NCBI GenBank assembly: GCA_002104905.1
Contig: MCFE01000164.1
Coordinates: 1 to 64,000, forward strand
Source: Basidiobolus meristosporus CBS 931.73
Taxonomy: Eukaryota; Basidiobolomycota; Basidiobolomycetes; Basidiobolales; Basidiobolaceae
DNA: 64,000 bases
Direction: 5' to 3'
Shown: positions 33,788-44,734 of the stretch, in pieces
How positions within the stretch are numbered: the stretch's first letter is position 1
How the letters are laid out: the number at the start of each line of letters is the position of its first letter
Program-made: the position numbers and the translations under genes
The notes under the pieces: generated by a model
The model's database searches: none
Told to the model about the DNA's origin: nothing
The model's input: only the letters and a program-made list of their open reading frames with translations

Positions 33788-35416
33788 TTACTGTTCAAAC
33801 ATCTCTTGGAACACCGGGCCAATCTCATGGATAAGATCCGACGTCTGCATGGACCGCTGGACGCGGTCAAACGCCTTCTTGGAGCAACTCCTGACCGCGA
33901 GACACCCGGCGTAGGCCGCGATGGGCACGATGTCGGCAAAAGGAATGTTTGAGGAGTGTCTAGGGAGGGAACATGTCAGTATAGGCCCTGCGAAGGAAAG
34001 ATTCGGGGGAACTGTCCCAACTTCCAAACCCGGTTCTCATATGCAATCCCAAATGCCAGGAACGTGGCAATCGCCCCGGAAAGAACATCCCCCTGACCCC
34101 CACATCTTTTCAGGCCGCCCTCCGCACTGCAGGTGTATACTGGTGGAAACGTTAGTTCGCCACTCCACGCTAGGGCTAGTGACCGCGGGACGACTCACCG
34201 ATTTTCCCATTGGATATGATATCCTCGTGGCCCTTCTGAACAACCGTCACGCCGTCAAAGGCTTTGCTGAGCTCCTCAGCCATGGCTTCCTTGCTCGCTG
34301 TCGAGTTTTCTATTCCCTATCAGGAGAGGTGGGTGAGTTCAAGGAAACGGCGCTTCCTGGAGGTTTCGGCTGACCATTGCTTCGCAAAGACGCTTGAACT
34401 CCACCACGTTCGGGGTGAGGATGGCTTTCCGATATCCCTTGACAACGTCCGGGTCCTTCTGGACAAGATACAGGCCGTCCTAGCAATGTAATGTTGGTTT
34501 CTGCCGCAGGAGTAGTGGTCAGCGGGAGAGGTTTACGATACCGCATCAATCACTATCGGGATCTCTTTCTCGCGGGCAACTTGGATCAGCTTCTTGGTCG
34601 TCTCCAGCATGTAAGCGTCTCTGGACAATCCTGGTCCGAACACAAGGACGTGGAGCCGCGGATAGAGTGCGATAACCTTCTCCACGATCTCGTCCACCGT
34701 TAGTTCAGGCTCCTTGCTGGATTGGGGAGCTTAGTACACGTCACGATCGGATAGTGCTACCGAATTCTTACGTGCTCTTACGAAGGTACGGGTGGACGAT
34801 CAAGTCTGAACAAATCCAAGTCAGCGAGGCGCTTGCACACTGGTTGTGGGGAAGTTAAGTACCTGGTGAATAGCTCTGAAACAGAATTAGTCAGTTGAGA
34901 CCGGTGGTCCTCAGGTGAAGCGAGACTCACTTTGATAACCACCCCCGCTCCGAGCTCGCAAATTACGTGGGCGAGATCGGCGCCCTGTGCAGGAAAGTCA
35001 GCCGGAAAGAAACAGGGGCATCGAAAAGTGGAGCTCTTACAAACTTAAGCGAGGAGATCGCACTAAAATATGGGGCGCCGGTGTAGCTAAGGTTGAAAAG
35101 TAAGCGTGCCGACCAAGGTGGAAGTGTGAATTGCTCACTTACTCTTCGGAGCCACCTACGACACCAACTCTCCCTAACAACAGAGGTCAATAGAACAGTC
35201 CGCCGCACCACTCCGTAGGGTGCACATACCTGCTTGGCCTTTGTGCAAGGCGGAGGAGAGAGGTGGGATGATTTCTTGAATGTCTTGCATAGACGGTTGC
35301 AGGTCCGACATTTTGCTGAGGCTCCTGTGTATCCCTGCGCTTTGATGAAACTTCTGGTGTCTTAAGGCTTGTGTGTACGAGAGTCCCTTGAGTATCGGGC
35401 CGAACTTTCTTAACAT
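33788..35416 (-). CDS. NAXD: ATP-dependent (S)-NAD(P)H-hydrate dehydratase (350 aa, 11 exons)
   Basis: A metabolite-repair enzyme that uses ATP (ADP in bacteria) to dehydrate damaged NADHX/NADPHX back to NAD(P)H. Exons: 35230-35416, 35143-35173, 35041-35086, 34931-34984, 34863-34875, 34772-34805, 34542-34716, 34375-34479, 34199-34316, 34022-34139, 33788-33959. They total 1053 nt in one frame, with introns of 55-62 bp. Family motifs in order: GGSEDYTGAPYF and GADL (about residues 66-92), VFGPGL (147-152), DADGLYLV (about 179-186), LTPN (201-204) and the phosphate-binding anion-hole motif GGQGD (268-272), then SMQTSDLI near the C-terminus. Length matches eukaryotic homologues (about 340-390). 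The first ATG gives a basic, acid-poor leader ([19 protein letters not shown]) that could be a mitochondrial presequence. A second in-frame ATG at 35311 (MSDLQPSM) gives a cytosolic-type start. Exon 10's donor was chosen to keep frame. Confidence 0.93.
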
Positions 35417-36006
35417 GAACTATCAACGGGCCACTCTGTCGTAGCTTATTCCTAAGCGGATTGTGGCTCTCAGTAACGCGATTTCATAATCATCGCACAC
35501 GGATAACGTCATGCTCCCAAATGGATATATTCGTAGCGGGTTCGCAAATGATTTTTGCCTCGTGAAAAGCCGAGGCTTTCGAGGGGATTGGCCCAACTAT
35601 ATGCCCCAGATCTGAATCGTGGTGGCATTTGGGCAACTCGAAATGAGCAACGCTAATGTGCACAAAATATGCCAATCCTGTAATTGGGTTGTTTCCCCTA
35701 TGGCTCGACGACTGAAGCAGGAGTATTTAGGAATAGTACAAATTACCAGCAATTGGCTGGAATTTGGACCAAATGGCTGTCCGGAATGTTACTAGTCGCC
35801 CATTCTCTTTACCCAAAAACGTTGATTGGCTAGTTACCTGAGCTAAGGTTACAAGTGATGTGTTGTGGGTAGGTACAATGTGTGAATTTCTTAGTGATTA
35901 GGATCATGATAGTGCAAGCAAGCCCCATACACATGTATATGAGTGTATTCAAATGTGGGAACAACTATATTGCCCGTTTTCTGAATAATGAGTGCTCTTT
36001 TGTAGC
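35417..36006. other. Upstream region of the dehydratase gene and edge of repeat cluster 2
   Basis: No gene seen. The left part should contain the dehydratase promoter. Composition turns AT-rich towards 35,900, where repeat sequence starts. Confidence 0.45.
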
Positions 36007-36660
36007 TGTTGTAGATTTTGTAATTACATCTAAATGTTCAATGTCACTTGATTCATAGTCCTCAAGTCTTGGCATACCTTGCCCAAATTCTTTGAGAGGA
36101 CCTACTTAGGATACTTTACCAGATATCAGGTACCCAGGACATGAAAACATGTCAAATTGCCAAGACTTATGCATTTGCTCCTGAACCCTTCTAAGAATGG
36201 TTCATATGTTTGTTTTGCAATCAGCAGCAGGGCATGAATTTCTGATTACATTGAAAATATCACAAAGTGAAAGCCACATTTACATGAAAGGCTCCTTGGT
36301 TAAGTATTGAGCAGTTCAAGTCTTAGGGTAAATATCACAATTAAACTGTATTATGCCAATATCTTAGTCACTTAGATCATTACTTCTCTGACCTATACTC
36401 ATTATCTGAGTTAGCCTCAGGTGTTATAGTAAAATAATTCTAAGATTTCTAGAGATTGCCACACCTCAAACACTTGCTATTGAAAGATTCCCCACTATTG
36501 CTTCATGCTTACTTTGAGAAGGATATGTCAAAACAGTCCACCAATTTTACATCAGATACATCATTATGTGAGTATCATTATACCAGCTTACTTTCCCAGT
36601 AACTTCCAAAGGCTCAAGACTCTTACAACTGTTTATAAACTACAGGGTCTCACTCTCTGT
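36007..36660 (+). repeat. Degenerate copia LTR-like sequence
   Basis: Starts TGTTGTAGATTTTG and follows the order of the copia LTR (TCACTT, CAAATTCTTTGAGAG, CAGGTACCCAGGACATGAAAA). It ends near 36629 with AAGACTCTTACAAC. It is about 620 bp, nearly twice the LTR length, so something of about 270 bp seems to be inserted or duplicated in the middle. It is strongly diverged and probably an old solo LTR. Boundaries are approximate. Confidence 0.5.
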
Positions 36661-36666
36661 AGTGAT

Positions 36667-37015
36667 TGTTGTAAAAGCTTGTAATTCCACCTAAATATTC
36701 ACCTAACTTGGTCACTTAGATCATTACCTTCAAATCCTAGAGAATACCAACCAAATTCCATGTTGGGATTTACTTGTAAAATTTTCACCAAAATACCAGG
36801 TATCCAGAACATGAAAATTCTCAAAGTTGTCCAAACAGCCCCAAACTTTGCACACATGCTCTTGCAACCTTTATTAGCTAATCCTACATGTTTGTAATGC
36901 CGAGACCATGTAAAAGTATAAATACTACTTTTACATTTGATAAATCATTAAGTGAAAACCACATAATCTACTTGTTCTCCAAATCACTTCCAATATCTTC
37001 AAGACTCTTACAACA
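36667..37015 (+). repeat. Copia LTR, plus orientation
   Basis: A complete 349-bp LTR starting TGTTGTAAAAGC and ending CTTACAACA. It contains a TATAAATA element (36917-36924) inside a hairpin with a 7-bp stem (AAAAGTA/TACTTTT). No coding sequence of its own element adjoins it. The 5-bp flanks (GTGAT and CTTTT) do not match. An inverted copy follows after 75 bp (37091-37440). Confidence 0.85.
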
Positions 37016-37090
37016 CTTTTCAGCAAAGGGAAAATTGCAGTAATATGAGGAGTAGATATTGCAGAGAGTAGCGGCTTGGGGCTCATAGCC

Positions 37091-37440
37091 TGTTGTAAGA
37101 GTCTTGAAGATATTGGAAGTGATTTGGAGAACAAGTAGATTATGTGGTTTTCACTCAATGATTTATCAAATGTAAAAGTAGTATTTATACTTTAACCTGG
37201 TCTTGGCATAACAAACACATAAAATAAGTTAAGGAAGGTCCCAAGAGCATGTGTGCCAAGTTTGGGGCTGTTTGGACAACTTTGAGAATTCTCATGTTCT
37301 GGGTACCTGGTATTTTGGTGAAAATATTCTAAGTAAATCTCAACAAGGAATTTTGGTCAGTATTCTCTAGGATTTGAAGGTGATGATCTAAGTGACTAAG
37401 TTAGGTGAGTATTTAGGTGGAAATACAAATTTTTACAACA
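37091..37440 (-). repeat. 3' LTR of copia copy E
   Basis: A 350-bp minus-oriented LTR, TGTTGTAAGAG to TTTTTACAACA, directly adjoining the 3' end of the coding region of copy E. It carries the same TATA-in-hairpin segment as the LTR to its left. The preceding 5 bp, TAGCC (37086-37090), would be one half of the target duplication, but the other end of the element is lost. Confidence 0.9.
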
Positions 37441-37443
37441 AAA

Positions 37444-38506
37444 TGTTCATACTGACTAGTCCTAATTTTGACCTAAGATACTCAAACTTGTCTCTAGCCA
37501 ATGGATTGGTAAATATGTCTGCAATCATTTCATCTGTAGGACAGTAAACTAAGCTAACTAAGTTATTCTCTATAGCTTCACGTATGAAATGATGTCTAAT
37601 ATCTATGTGCTTGGTTCTAGCATGAAAGGTTGGATTTCTACCTAATTGTATACATCCTTGATTATCTTGAAGTAAAGTAATAGGCGTTTTTTGACATAGG
37701 CCTAAATCTGTAAAAGGTTTTCTTAACCACATTGCTTCTTTTGTAGCTCCACAGGCTGCCATATACTCTGCCTCTGTAGTGGAAAGTGCTATGGTTGGTT
37801 GCTTTCTTGAATTCCATGAAATTGCTCCTTTACAGTAAAGAAAGGTGTATCCTGTGGTGGATCTTCTGACTTCTAAATTTTGTCCCCAATCAGCATCAGA
37901 GCATCCCATAAGATCCTGTTCAGAGTCCTTATAAGGGTATCTTAAGCAAATATCAGCAGCTCCTTTTAGGTATCTAAAAATCCGCTTAACTGCTGCAATA
38001 TGATCAGAACCATAGTTCTGATTATGTTGGCTGACAACTCCCACTGAATATGAGATATCTGGACGTGTTCCAAGCATGATATACATCAGACTCCCAACCA
38101 TAGATTGATAAAGAAAGTCAGGGCTTTCAGATGGCACCAAGCTCTCTTGATTTGGTTGAGTTTTGACCAAGTTAAGGTTTGTCTCCATTGGGGTAGCTGC
38201 CTGTGTACAGTCTTCCATTTGGTACCTCTTTAGTATATCTTGAGTATACTTGGATTGGCTTAGGGTGATAGTCTGTGTACTTCTGTCTATGGAGAACTTA
38301 ATCCCAAAGTAGTTACTAAGTTCTCCTAGATTGGACATCTTGAATACCTTAGATAGGCTGGATTTAGTCTCTTCCAATGTTTCTAGGTTATTGGTAGCTA
38401 TAATAAGATCATCCACATATAGAGCTAATAGAACTAGATTTGCTCTATCTGGCTTACAGTATATACTATAGTCAGCATTACTCCTCTTGAAACTCAAAGA
38501 TTGCAA
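37444..38506 (-). pseudogene. Copia RT/RNase H fragment (copy E)
   Basis: A 350-codon open stretch, the longest copia frame in the window. It covers the second half of reverse transcriptase, with the active-site motif LYVDDLIIA, and a full RNase H-like domain (CSDADWGQN, STTEAEYMA, LLQDNQGCIQL, TKHIDIRHHF). It ends in the usual DKFEYLRSKLGLVSMNI tail next to the polypurine tract. The upstream half of RT (38507-39200) is frameshifted, so this frame is not expressed from its own start. Confidence 0.88.
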
Positions 38507-39237
38507 ATAAGAATCTATCTTGCTATTCCAGGCTCTTGGTGATTATTTGAGACCTTATAGTGACTTTTTAAGCTTGCAGGCCAAATGGGGGTTATCTTGG
38601 TCAACAAACCCATCAGGCTGGTCCACATACATGTCCTAGTCAAGTTCTCCATTCAAGAATGCAGCTTTTACATCCATTTGATGAATAAAAAACTTATATT
38701 TGGCTGCAATAGCCAATATTAATCTGATGGAATTAAACTTGGCTACCAGTGCAAAGGTCTCAGTATAGTCAAGTCCTTTTGTTTGATATTATCTTTTGGC
38801 TACAAGTCTTGCTTTGTATCTTTCAATTGTACCATCAGCCTTGTACTTTGTCTTGAAGATCCATCTGCATCCAATTGATTTTTGGTTGATTAGTAATTTG
38901 ACCAAGTCCCAAGTTTGATTTTCCATCAGGGCCTGATATTCCCAAGTCATTGCAGATCTCCAAAACTTTGTCTGAGGGCTATTTAGGGCCTCTTTTACAG
39001 TCTGGGGTTCATCAATATGGACTGAATAGGCATAGGCTAAGTTTGTACCCTCATTGATATATTAATTTGAACAATTTCTTGTCAGATTGGATTTCCAGGC
39101 ATTTGATACTGGAATGATCCTTTCTAGGATATTCCTGGGCACTGATTCTGGCTGGACCATGGTTGTAGAGTCCTCAGGAGTGAAAAAAATATCATTGTCT
39201 TGCTTTGATTCAATCCTGACAATTTGTGGACTTAAAA

Positions 39238-40578
39238 TCAGATTTTGTCATCATCTGATGTCATTTTTTGGGAGAATTTTGAATTTTCATCAAACAACAC
39301 ATCCCTGGTCTTGATAAGCTTCTTTGCTTTGGTATTGTATAGTCTGTATGCCTTACTCTCATTGCGGTAGCCCAAAAATATGCATTTTACACTTTTTGGC
39401 TCAAATTTTGACTGATTTCCGGCCAGTTTTTTGGCATATGCTGTACACCCAAATGTTCTTAGATGTTCTGCACTTGGTCTGTATCCATACCATGCTTCAA
39501 ATGGAGTAGAATCATGAAGTATTCTGTTATAACTCCTATTTTTAAGGTATACAGCAGTGGCAACTGATTTCGCCCAAATATCATAGGATAATTTTTGATC
39601 ATGGATCAGAGATCTTGCCAAATCAATTATTAATCTGTTAGCTTGTTCTGCTACTCCATTTTGCTGTGGGGAGTATGGTACAGTAGTCTCTTACTTTATC
39701 CCATTAATTTTGTAGAAGTAGATGAAGAGTTTTGAGGTATATTCTCCACCATGGTCAGAGCTCATTTTCTTGATTTTTTCACCAGTTTCTCTCTCCACCA
39801 TGGCTTTAAGCTCCCTGAGCTTAGACAGAGCTTCATCTTTTCCCTCCATGAAGTAGACCCATGTGTATCTTGTATAATCATCAATACAAGTGATTAAATA
39901 CTTCATCCTGCCTAAGGACAAATTTTGCATAGGTCCACACAAATCTGAGTGAATTTGATCTAATTTTTTCTTAGCTTTGAATAGCCCAGAGCTCTTGAAC
40001 GGTTGCCTGGCTTGTTTCCCATATATGCAGGCTTCACAGTTCTCCAAACTAGCTGGGGGATCAATTTTTACTGCAGATATTAGCTGATCTTTGATCATTT
40101 TGCGCAAATAATCAAAATTGATGTGGCCAAATCTCCTGTGCCAAAGCATTGGTGTTTCTTCATTTGAGTTACTTATATTGGCTTCCAAATATGATGGAAT
40201 ATAAGTCAACTTGTATAGATTCTGACCTCTGATACCTGAAGCAATATGGGCACCATTTTGATCAGTGATGTTGCATCCAGAATTGTCAAAGCAGAAACTG
40301 AGTTCTTCTGCTGTGGCCTTGCTTACAGATAGTAGGTTCTTGGCTATTTCTGGTACATAGAGAACTTTTGTAAAGGTCAGTGTATGGCTTTCTTTACTGC
40401 TTCTTAGGTTTACTTGGATAGTTCCTTCTCCCACTGCATCATGTGTGCTATTGTCACCCATGAAAACCTTGTTAATTGGAATATCTTGATATTGGGTAAA
40501 AAGTTCTTTCTGGTGTATAAAGTGCTGAGATGCTCCAGAGTCAATATACCACATTGGAGAATCCTTACCTGTGGTCAT
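39238..40578 (-). pseudogene. Copia protease and integrase fragments (copy E)
   Basis: Two frames separated by a break near 39,690. The upstream one (39691-40578) has the aspartic protease motif WYIDSGASQHF, the pre-integrase zinc region (LWHRRFGHINFDYL and CEACIYGK) and the first catalytic aspartate of integrase in SDLCGPM. The second aspartate motif reads DHGGEY where DNGGEY is expected. The downstream one (39238-39621) covers the integrase C-terminal part ending VLFDENSKF. A stop in the VPYSPQQ region separates them. Confidence 0.85.
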
Positions 40579-40736
40579 ATTTAGTGCAGATATGAGTAGT
40601 CTAACCTCAGTTGTTGCAGCATATCCATTTTCAGGCTTCTTTTGCTGATTATCTTTCTTTTTGAGACACCGGTCTGATGTGTGTCCTTTCCTATTGCAGT
40701 AGTTACAAAACAGGTTGCTGTTGCCTTTGTAGGAAG

Positions 40737-40943
40737 GAAGGTTCCATGATCATGTGTGCCAAGTTTGGGGCTGTTTGGACAACCTTGAGAATTTTCATGT
40801 TCTGGGTACCTGGTATTTTGGTGAAAAAATTCTAAGTAAATCTCAACAAGGAATTTTGGTCAGTATTCTCTAGGATTTGAAGGTGATGATCTAAGTGACT
40901 AAGTTAGGTGAATATTTAGGTGGAAATACAAATTTTTACAACA
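40737..40943 (-). repeat. Truncated copia LTR (copy F)
   Basis: The last about 207 bp of a minus-oriented copia LTR ending TTTTTACAACA, followed directly by the 3' coding end of copy F. Its first about 140 bp is lost at the junction with copy E. Confidence 0.85.
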
Positions 40944-41829
40944 AAATGTTCATACTGACTAGTCCTAATTTTGACCTAAGATATTCAAACTTGTCTCTAG
41001 CTAATGAATTGATAAATATGTCTGCAATCATTTCATCTGTAGGACAGTAAACTAAGCAAACTAAGTTATTCTCTATAGCTTTGCATATAAAATGATGTCT
41101 AATACCTATGTGCTTGGTTCTAGCATGAAAAGTTGGATTTCTACCTAATTGTATACATCCTTGATTATCTTGAAATAAAGTAATAGGCGTTTTTTGACAT
41201 AGGCCTAAATCTGTAAAAGGTTTTCTTAACCACATTGCTTCTTTTGTAGCTTCACAGGCTGCCATATACTCTGCCTCTGTGGTGGAAAGTGCTACAGTTG
41301 GTTGCTTTCTTGAATTCCATGAAATTGCTCCTTTACAGTAAAGAAAGGTGTATCCTGTGGTGGATCTTCTGTCTTCTAGATTTTGTCCCCAATCAGCATC
41401 AGAGCATCCCACAAGATCCTGTTCTGAGTCCTTATAAGTGCATCTTAAGCAGATATCAGCAGTTCCTTTTAGTTATCTAAAAATCCGCTTAACTGCTGCA
41501 ATATGATCAGATCCATAGTTCCAATTATATTGGCTGACAACTCTCACTGAATAGAGTTTTGAGGTATATTCTCAACCATTATCAGAGTGTATTTTCTTGA
41601 TTTTTTCACCAATTTCTCTCTCCACCATGACTTTGAGCTCCCTGAGCTTAGACAGAGCTTCTTCCTTTCTCTCCATGAAGTAGACCCATGTGTATCTTGA
41701 ATAATCATCAATCAAAGTCATTAAATACTTCATCCTGCCTAAGGATAAATTTTGCATAGGTCCACACAGATCTGAGTGAATTAGATGTAATTTTTTCTTA
41801 GTTTTGACTAACCCAGAGCTCTTGAACGG

Positions 41830-42288
41830 CGCGGTGGTGTATAGGTCCAAGGGAGAGATATGTTCAACACTTCTCAAGTGTTTTGTGTGTGGGGTGTTCA
41901 CAGGGTGCAATAACCTCTGGCAAAAGCTTGCTAGGAATACTTGGGTTCTGTCTCTAATCTAATGTGAAGGGGAATAAAGCCACAAGCTTGTCAAGGGAAA
42001 ACTATTGAGCTACAATCCCCAACTTAGTTGGCGTCTTAACAAAAGTATGTGCTGGGTTCAGCGTCCTTTGAGATGACAATGTACTAATGCTTCCAAAGTC
42101 AAAACAACTGTAAACTCCACCAGCAGGGACTTGATAAGAATGCAGCTGTGGTCAATAGTTACAAAGACAGAAAAGTATCTTTGCCTGTACAAGAACAAAT
42201 TTGGGAAAGAACCAAATATAATAAAAGATACCCACTCTGAGTATTCCTCACAAGTGGTGCCTCCAAGAACAGTTGGCTGTCAGCACGG
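41830..42288 (-). repeat. Solo gypsy LTR (minus), part 1 of 2
   Basis: The reverse complement of the 3' portion of the gypsy LTR family (CACCACCGCG end, then the AAGTGTTGAAC...). It was split by insertion of the full-length gypsy element at 42288/42289 and resumes at 49620. Left flank ACGG (41826-41829) and right flank ATGG (49990-49993) form a 4-bp target duplication with one transition. The host was the pre-integrase region of copia copy F. Confidence 0.92.
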
Positions 42289-43359
42289 TGTAGTGGGGTG
42301 ACAGTGACACCCACTGACAGATGTGCTCATTCCCTTATTTTCTACTTCCCTACATCTCTACTACACTTATTTCAGTTTTATCCCATTTGTCTTACCCAAT
42401 CAGTGCTATGCCATAAGCTGGTTGACTATCATACCTGCTTACCTTATTGCATAAGTAACCCCTCACTTTATGTAAGGTTACTCGCTATAAGTGCTTCTAT
42501 ATTAGGCAAGTACCTGCGCCAGTACCCGTGACACATGATCAACCCATGTCACCATCCCTAGCATTTTCATACCATATATGGTATCCCCATGTTACACAGG
42601 TTTCAGAAAACTGATTCCTGATTGGTTGGATGTGCTGTGCCTCTTAGAACCTTCCGGCACCTACTTAGAACATTCTTAGGTCATTCTGATGTCATCAAGA
42701 TTTCTATTGATATCTGGAACCTTCTGGAACACCATGATTAGTAATCACTTAGCCCGTGAGAAAAGTATATAAGGGAGGCTATCCCTCTACAATAAATCAT
42801 CATCCCTTTTATCAATATACCAACTTGCTGATTAGTGTGATCACTGCTACCTGCTGCTACCTGAACTTCCAACCCCAGACCACAGGACACTCCCAGGAAA
42901 CTGCGCTGACAGCCAACTGACCTTGGAGGCACTACTTGTGAGGAATACTCAGAGTAGGTATCTTTTATTATATGTGATTCTTTCCCAAGTTTGTTCTTGT
43001 ACAGGCAAAGATACTTTTCTGTCTTTGTAACTATTGACCACAGCTGCATTCTTATCAAGTCCCTGCTGGTGGAGTTTATAGTTGTTTTGACTTTGGAAAC
43101 TTTAGTACATTGTCATCTCAAAGGACGCTGAACCCAGCACATACTTTTGTTAAGACGCCAATTAAGTTGGGGATTGTAGCTCAATAGTTTTCCCTTGACA
43201 AGCTTGTGGCTTTATTCCCCTTCACATTAGATTAGAGACAGAACCCAAGTATTCCTAGCAAGCTTTTGCCAGAGGTTATTGCACCCAGTGAACACCCCAC
43301 ACACAAAACACTTGAGAAGTGTTGAACATATCTCTCCCTTGGACCTATACACCACCACA
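42289..43359 (+). repeat. 5' LTR of the gypsy element
   Basis: 1071 bp, TGTAGTGGGGT to ACCACCACA. It contains a TATATAA promoter-like element (42766-42772), with AATAAA downstream near 42791. The frame 42298-42531 also occurs in the 3' LTR and is not a gene. Confidence 0.95.
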
Positions 43360-43363
43360 TAAT

Positions 43364-43380
43364 TGGCACCCAATGTGGGG
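43364..43380 (+). other. Primer binding site of the gypsy element
   Basis: TGGCACCCAATGTGGGG begins 4 bp after the LTR. The leading TGG complements the CCA end of a tRNA, as expected for minus-strand priming. I cannot assign the tRNA. Confidence 0.75.
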
Positions 43381-43499
43381 GGTTCATACAAGCTCCCTAG
43401 GACCCAACAAGATTTACCTGAAGATTTGAGCTGTTATCCACCTATTGAAAAGAGACTACCAATATTACCAAGAATACTACACCAACCTACCGGCCCAAA

Positions 43500-44546
43500 A
43501 TGAACTCTATGCCATTACCACTCTCACATGGAGCTCCACAGTTTGATGGAAAGAATGTGGAAAGCTTCATATTTAAATGGGAGAAGCTCTGCAAGATGTG
43601 CAGCTTATCTGAACAAGAAATGGCTGAAGACTTCCCCTACTACTGCACCAATGATATTTCTACTAAGCTTCTCAGATAAGAAGACATTCTCACCAACTGG
43701 GCCTTAATGAAGACCTACCTACAGACCAAGTATGGTAGACTCCAGATATACTATGGAATTGAAGACTTCAGACACTTTGGAAGAACTGGACTTTCCAAGC
43801 TACCACTTGAAGAGTTCATTCAACAATATGAAGATATGGCCAAGCCACTCCTAGAGTCCCAGGCTATAACTGAGTTTACCATGACACTTTACCTTGCACA
43901 AGGGCTTCCCCAGGGCTTGGCAAGGAAATTTGACTTACATGCAGCCAAGGATGACAAGTCTGGCATTCCTTGCTTTGCAGAGATGAAACGTGTTCTCCTA
44001 GAGGCAAAGCAAACTTCTACCTTTATGAGACTCCTGACATCTAATCTGCAAGACCAGTCAACCAAGGAGCCAAGGAGTACTGCTGCTGACAATCAGACCT
44101 ACACTACTGACAGAATTAACCAACTTGCTGAACAGCTACAAAAGCTAGCCCTTAAGATTAGTAGCTCAGCTGAGGTAGCTACTGAGGGACAAAGACCTTT
44201 GCCCAGGCACTGCATCTGGTGTGACTCTACTCAGCATACCAGACAAGAATGCTCAGAGCTTAGTCAGCTACTCAGAGAAGGAGCAGTACAGTTTGATGCT
44301 GATGGAATGCTTGCTGACAAGGAAGGAAGAAGGATTCCCACCAATTTCCAAAGAGGAGGAATGAGAGCCCTTTTCCAGAAATCTGACTCAGCAACCAGAA
44401 AGATTACTGTTGATGCCCCTATTGGGACTCATAAAGTGAATCCAAGCAGCCCTGACAACAGACAATACAAAGTTAATGCCTTTGCTACCAAAAGACACCT
44501 CCCTGAAGAACCTGCCAAACCCATCCTTAGAAGACCACAAACATGA
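43500..44546 (+). pseudogene. Gypsy Gag with premature stop
   Basis: The structural protein of the element. The natural start is the ATG at 43500 (MNSMPLPLSHGAPQFDGKN), which reads in frame to 44546 but meets a TAA at 43677-43679 (codon 60). Downstream is a retrotransposon gag domain (LPLEEFIQQYEDM). A CCHC zinc knuckle follows near the C-terminus, with C-x2-C-x4-H-x4-C in CIWCDSTQHTRQEC (about 44210-44252). The intact protein would be about 348 residues. Confidence 0.88.
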
Positions 44547-44734
44547 TGATCCAACAACTAATGCAACTGTACGTGGAAAATTAGTTATATAATAAAGCGC
44601 ATAACAAAAAAACGTTTTTAAAAGACCCATTTTTCTTAATATTATTAAAACCGTTAAGATATGGTTGCCATCAATAATTAATTCTATAAAGTTTAAATGA
44701 AGAACCTGCAGTTGTTATTGACAAGAGGCCTAGT
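44547..44734 (+). other. AT-rich segment between gag and pol
   Basis: The interval between the gag stop and the pol frame contains about 130 bp (44566-44700) much richer in A and T than the rest of the element, including several homopolymer A runs. Short inverted words AACAACT (44553-44559) and AGTTGTT (44710-44716) bracket it. It may be a small insertion. It has no coding potential. Confidence 0.45.

Larger units (their letters stand above)
37441..40736 (-). mobile_element. Ty1/copia retrotransposon copy E, 5'-truncated
   Basis: A minus-strand copia internal region with, from right to left, the zinc-knuckle end of Gag (about 40,640-40,736), protease and pre-integrase (39691-40578), integrase (39238-39690), reverse transcriptase (about 38230-39200) and RNase H (37433-38230). 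The 5' LTR and most of gag are missing. At about 40,737 the sequence passes into a piece of another LTR through a shared AGGAAGGTT-like word. Confidence 0.9.

Noticed and set aside
34140-34210. Alternative exon 10 acceptor at CACCTGCAG in the dehydratase gene
   Set aside because: It breaks the frame before GGQGD; the acceptor 14 bp upstream (CCACCAG) keeps the frame.
42298-43058. Open frames in the gypsy LTRs (42298-42531, 42738-43058 and their twins at 48558-48791, 48998-49318)
   Set aside because: They are the same LTR sequence repeated; similarity between them reflects LTR identity and not coding selection.
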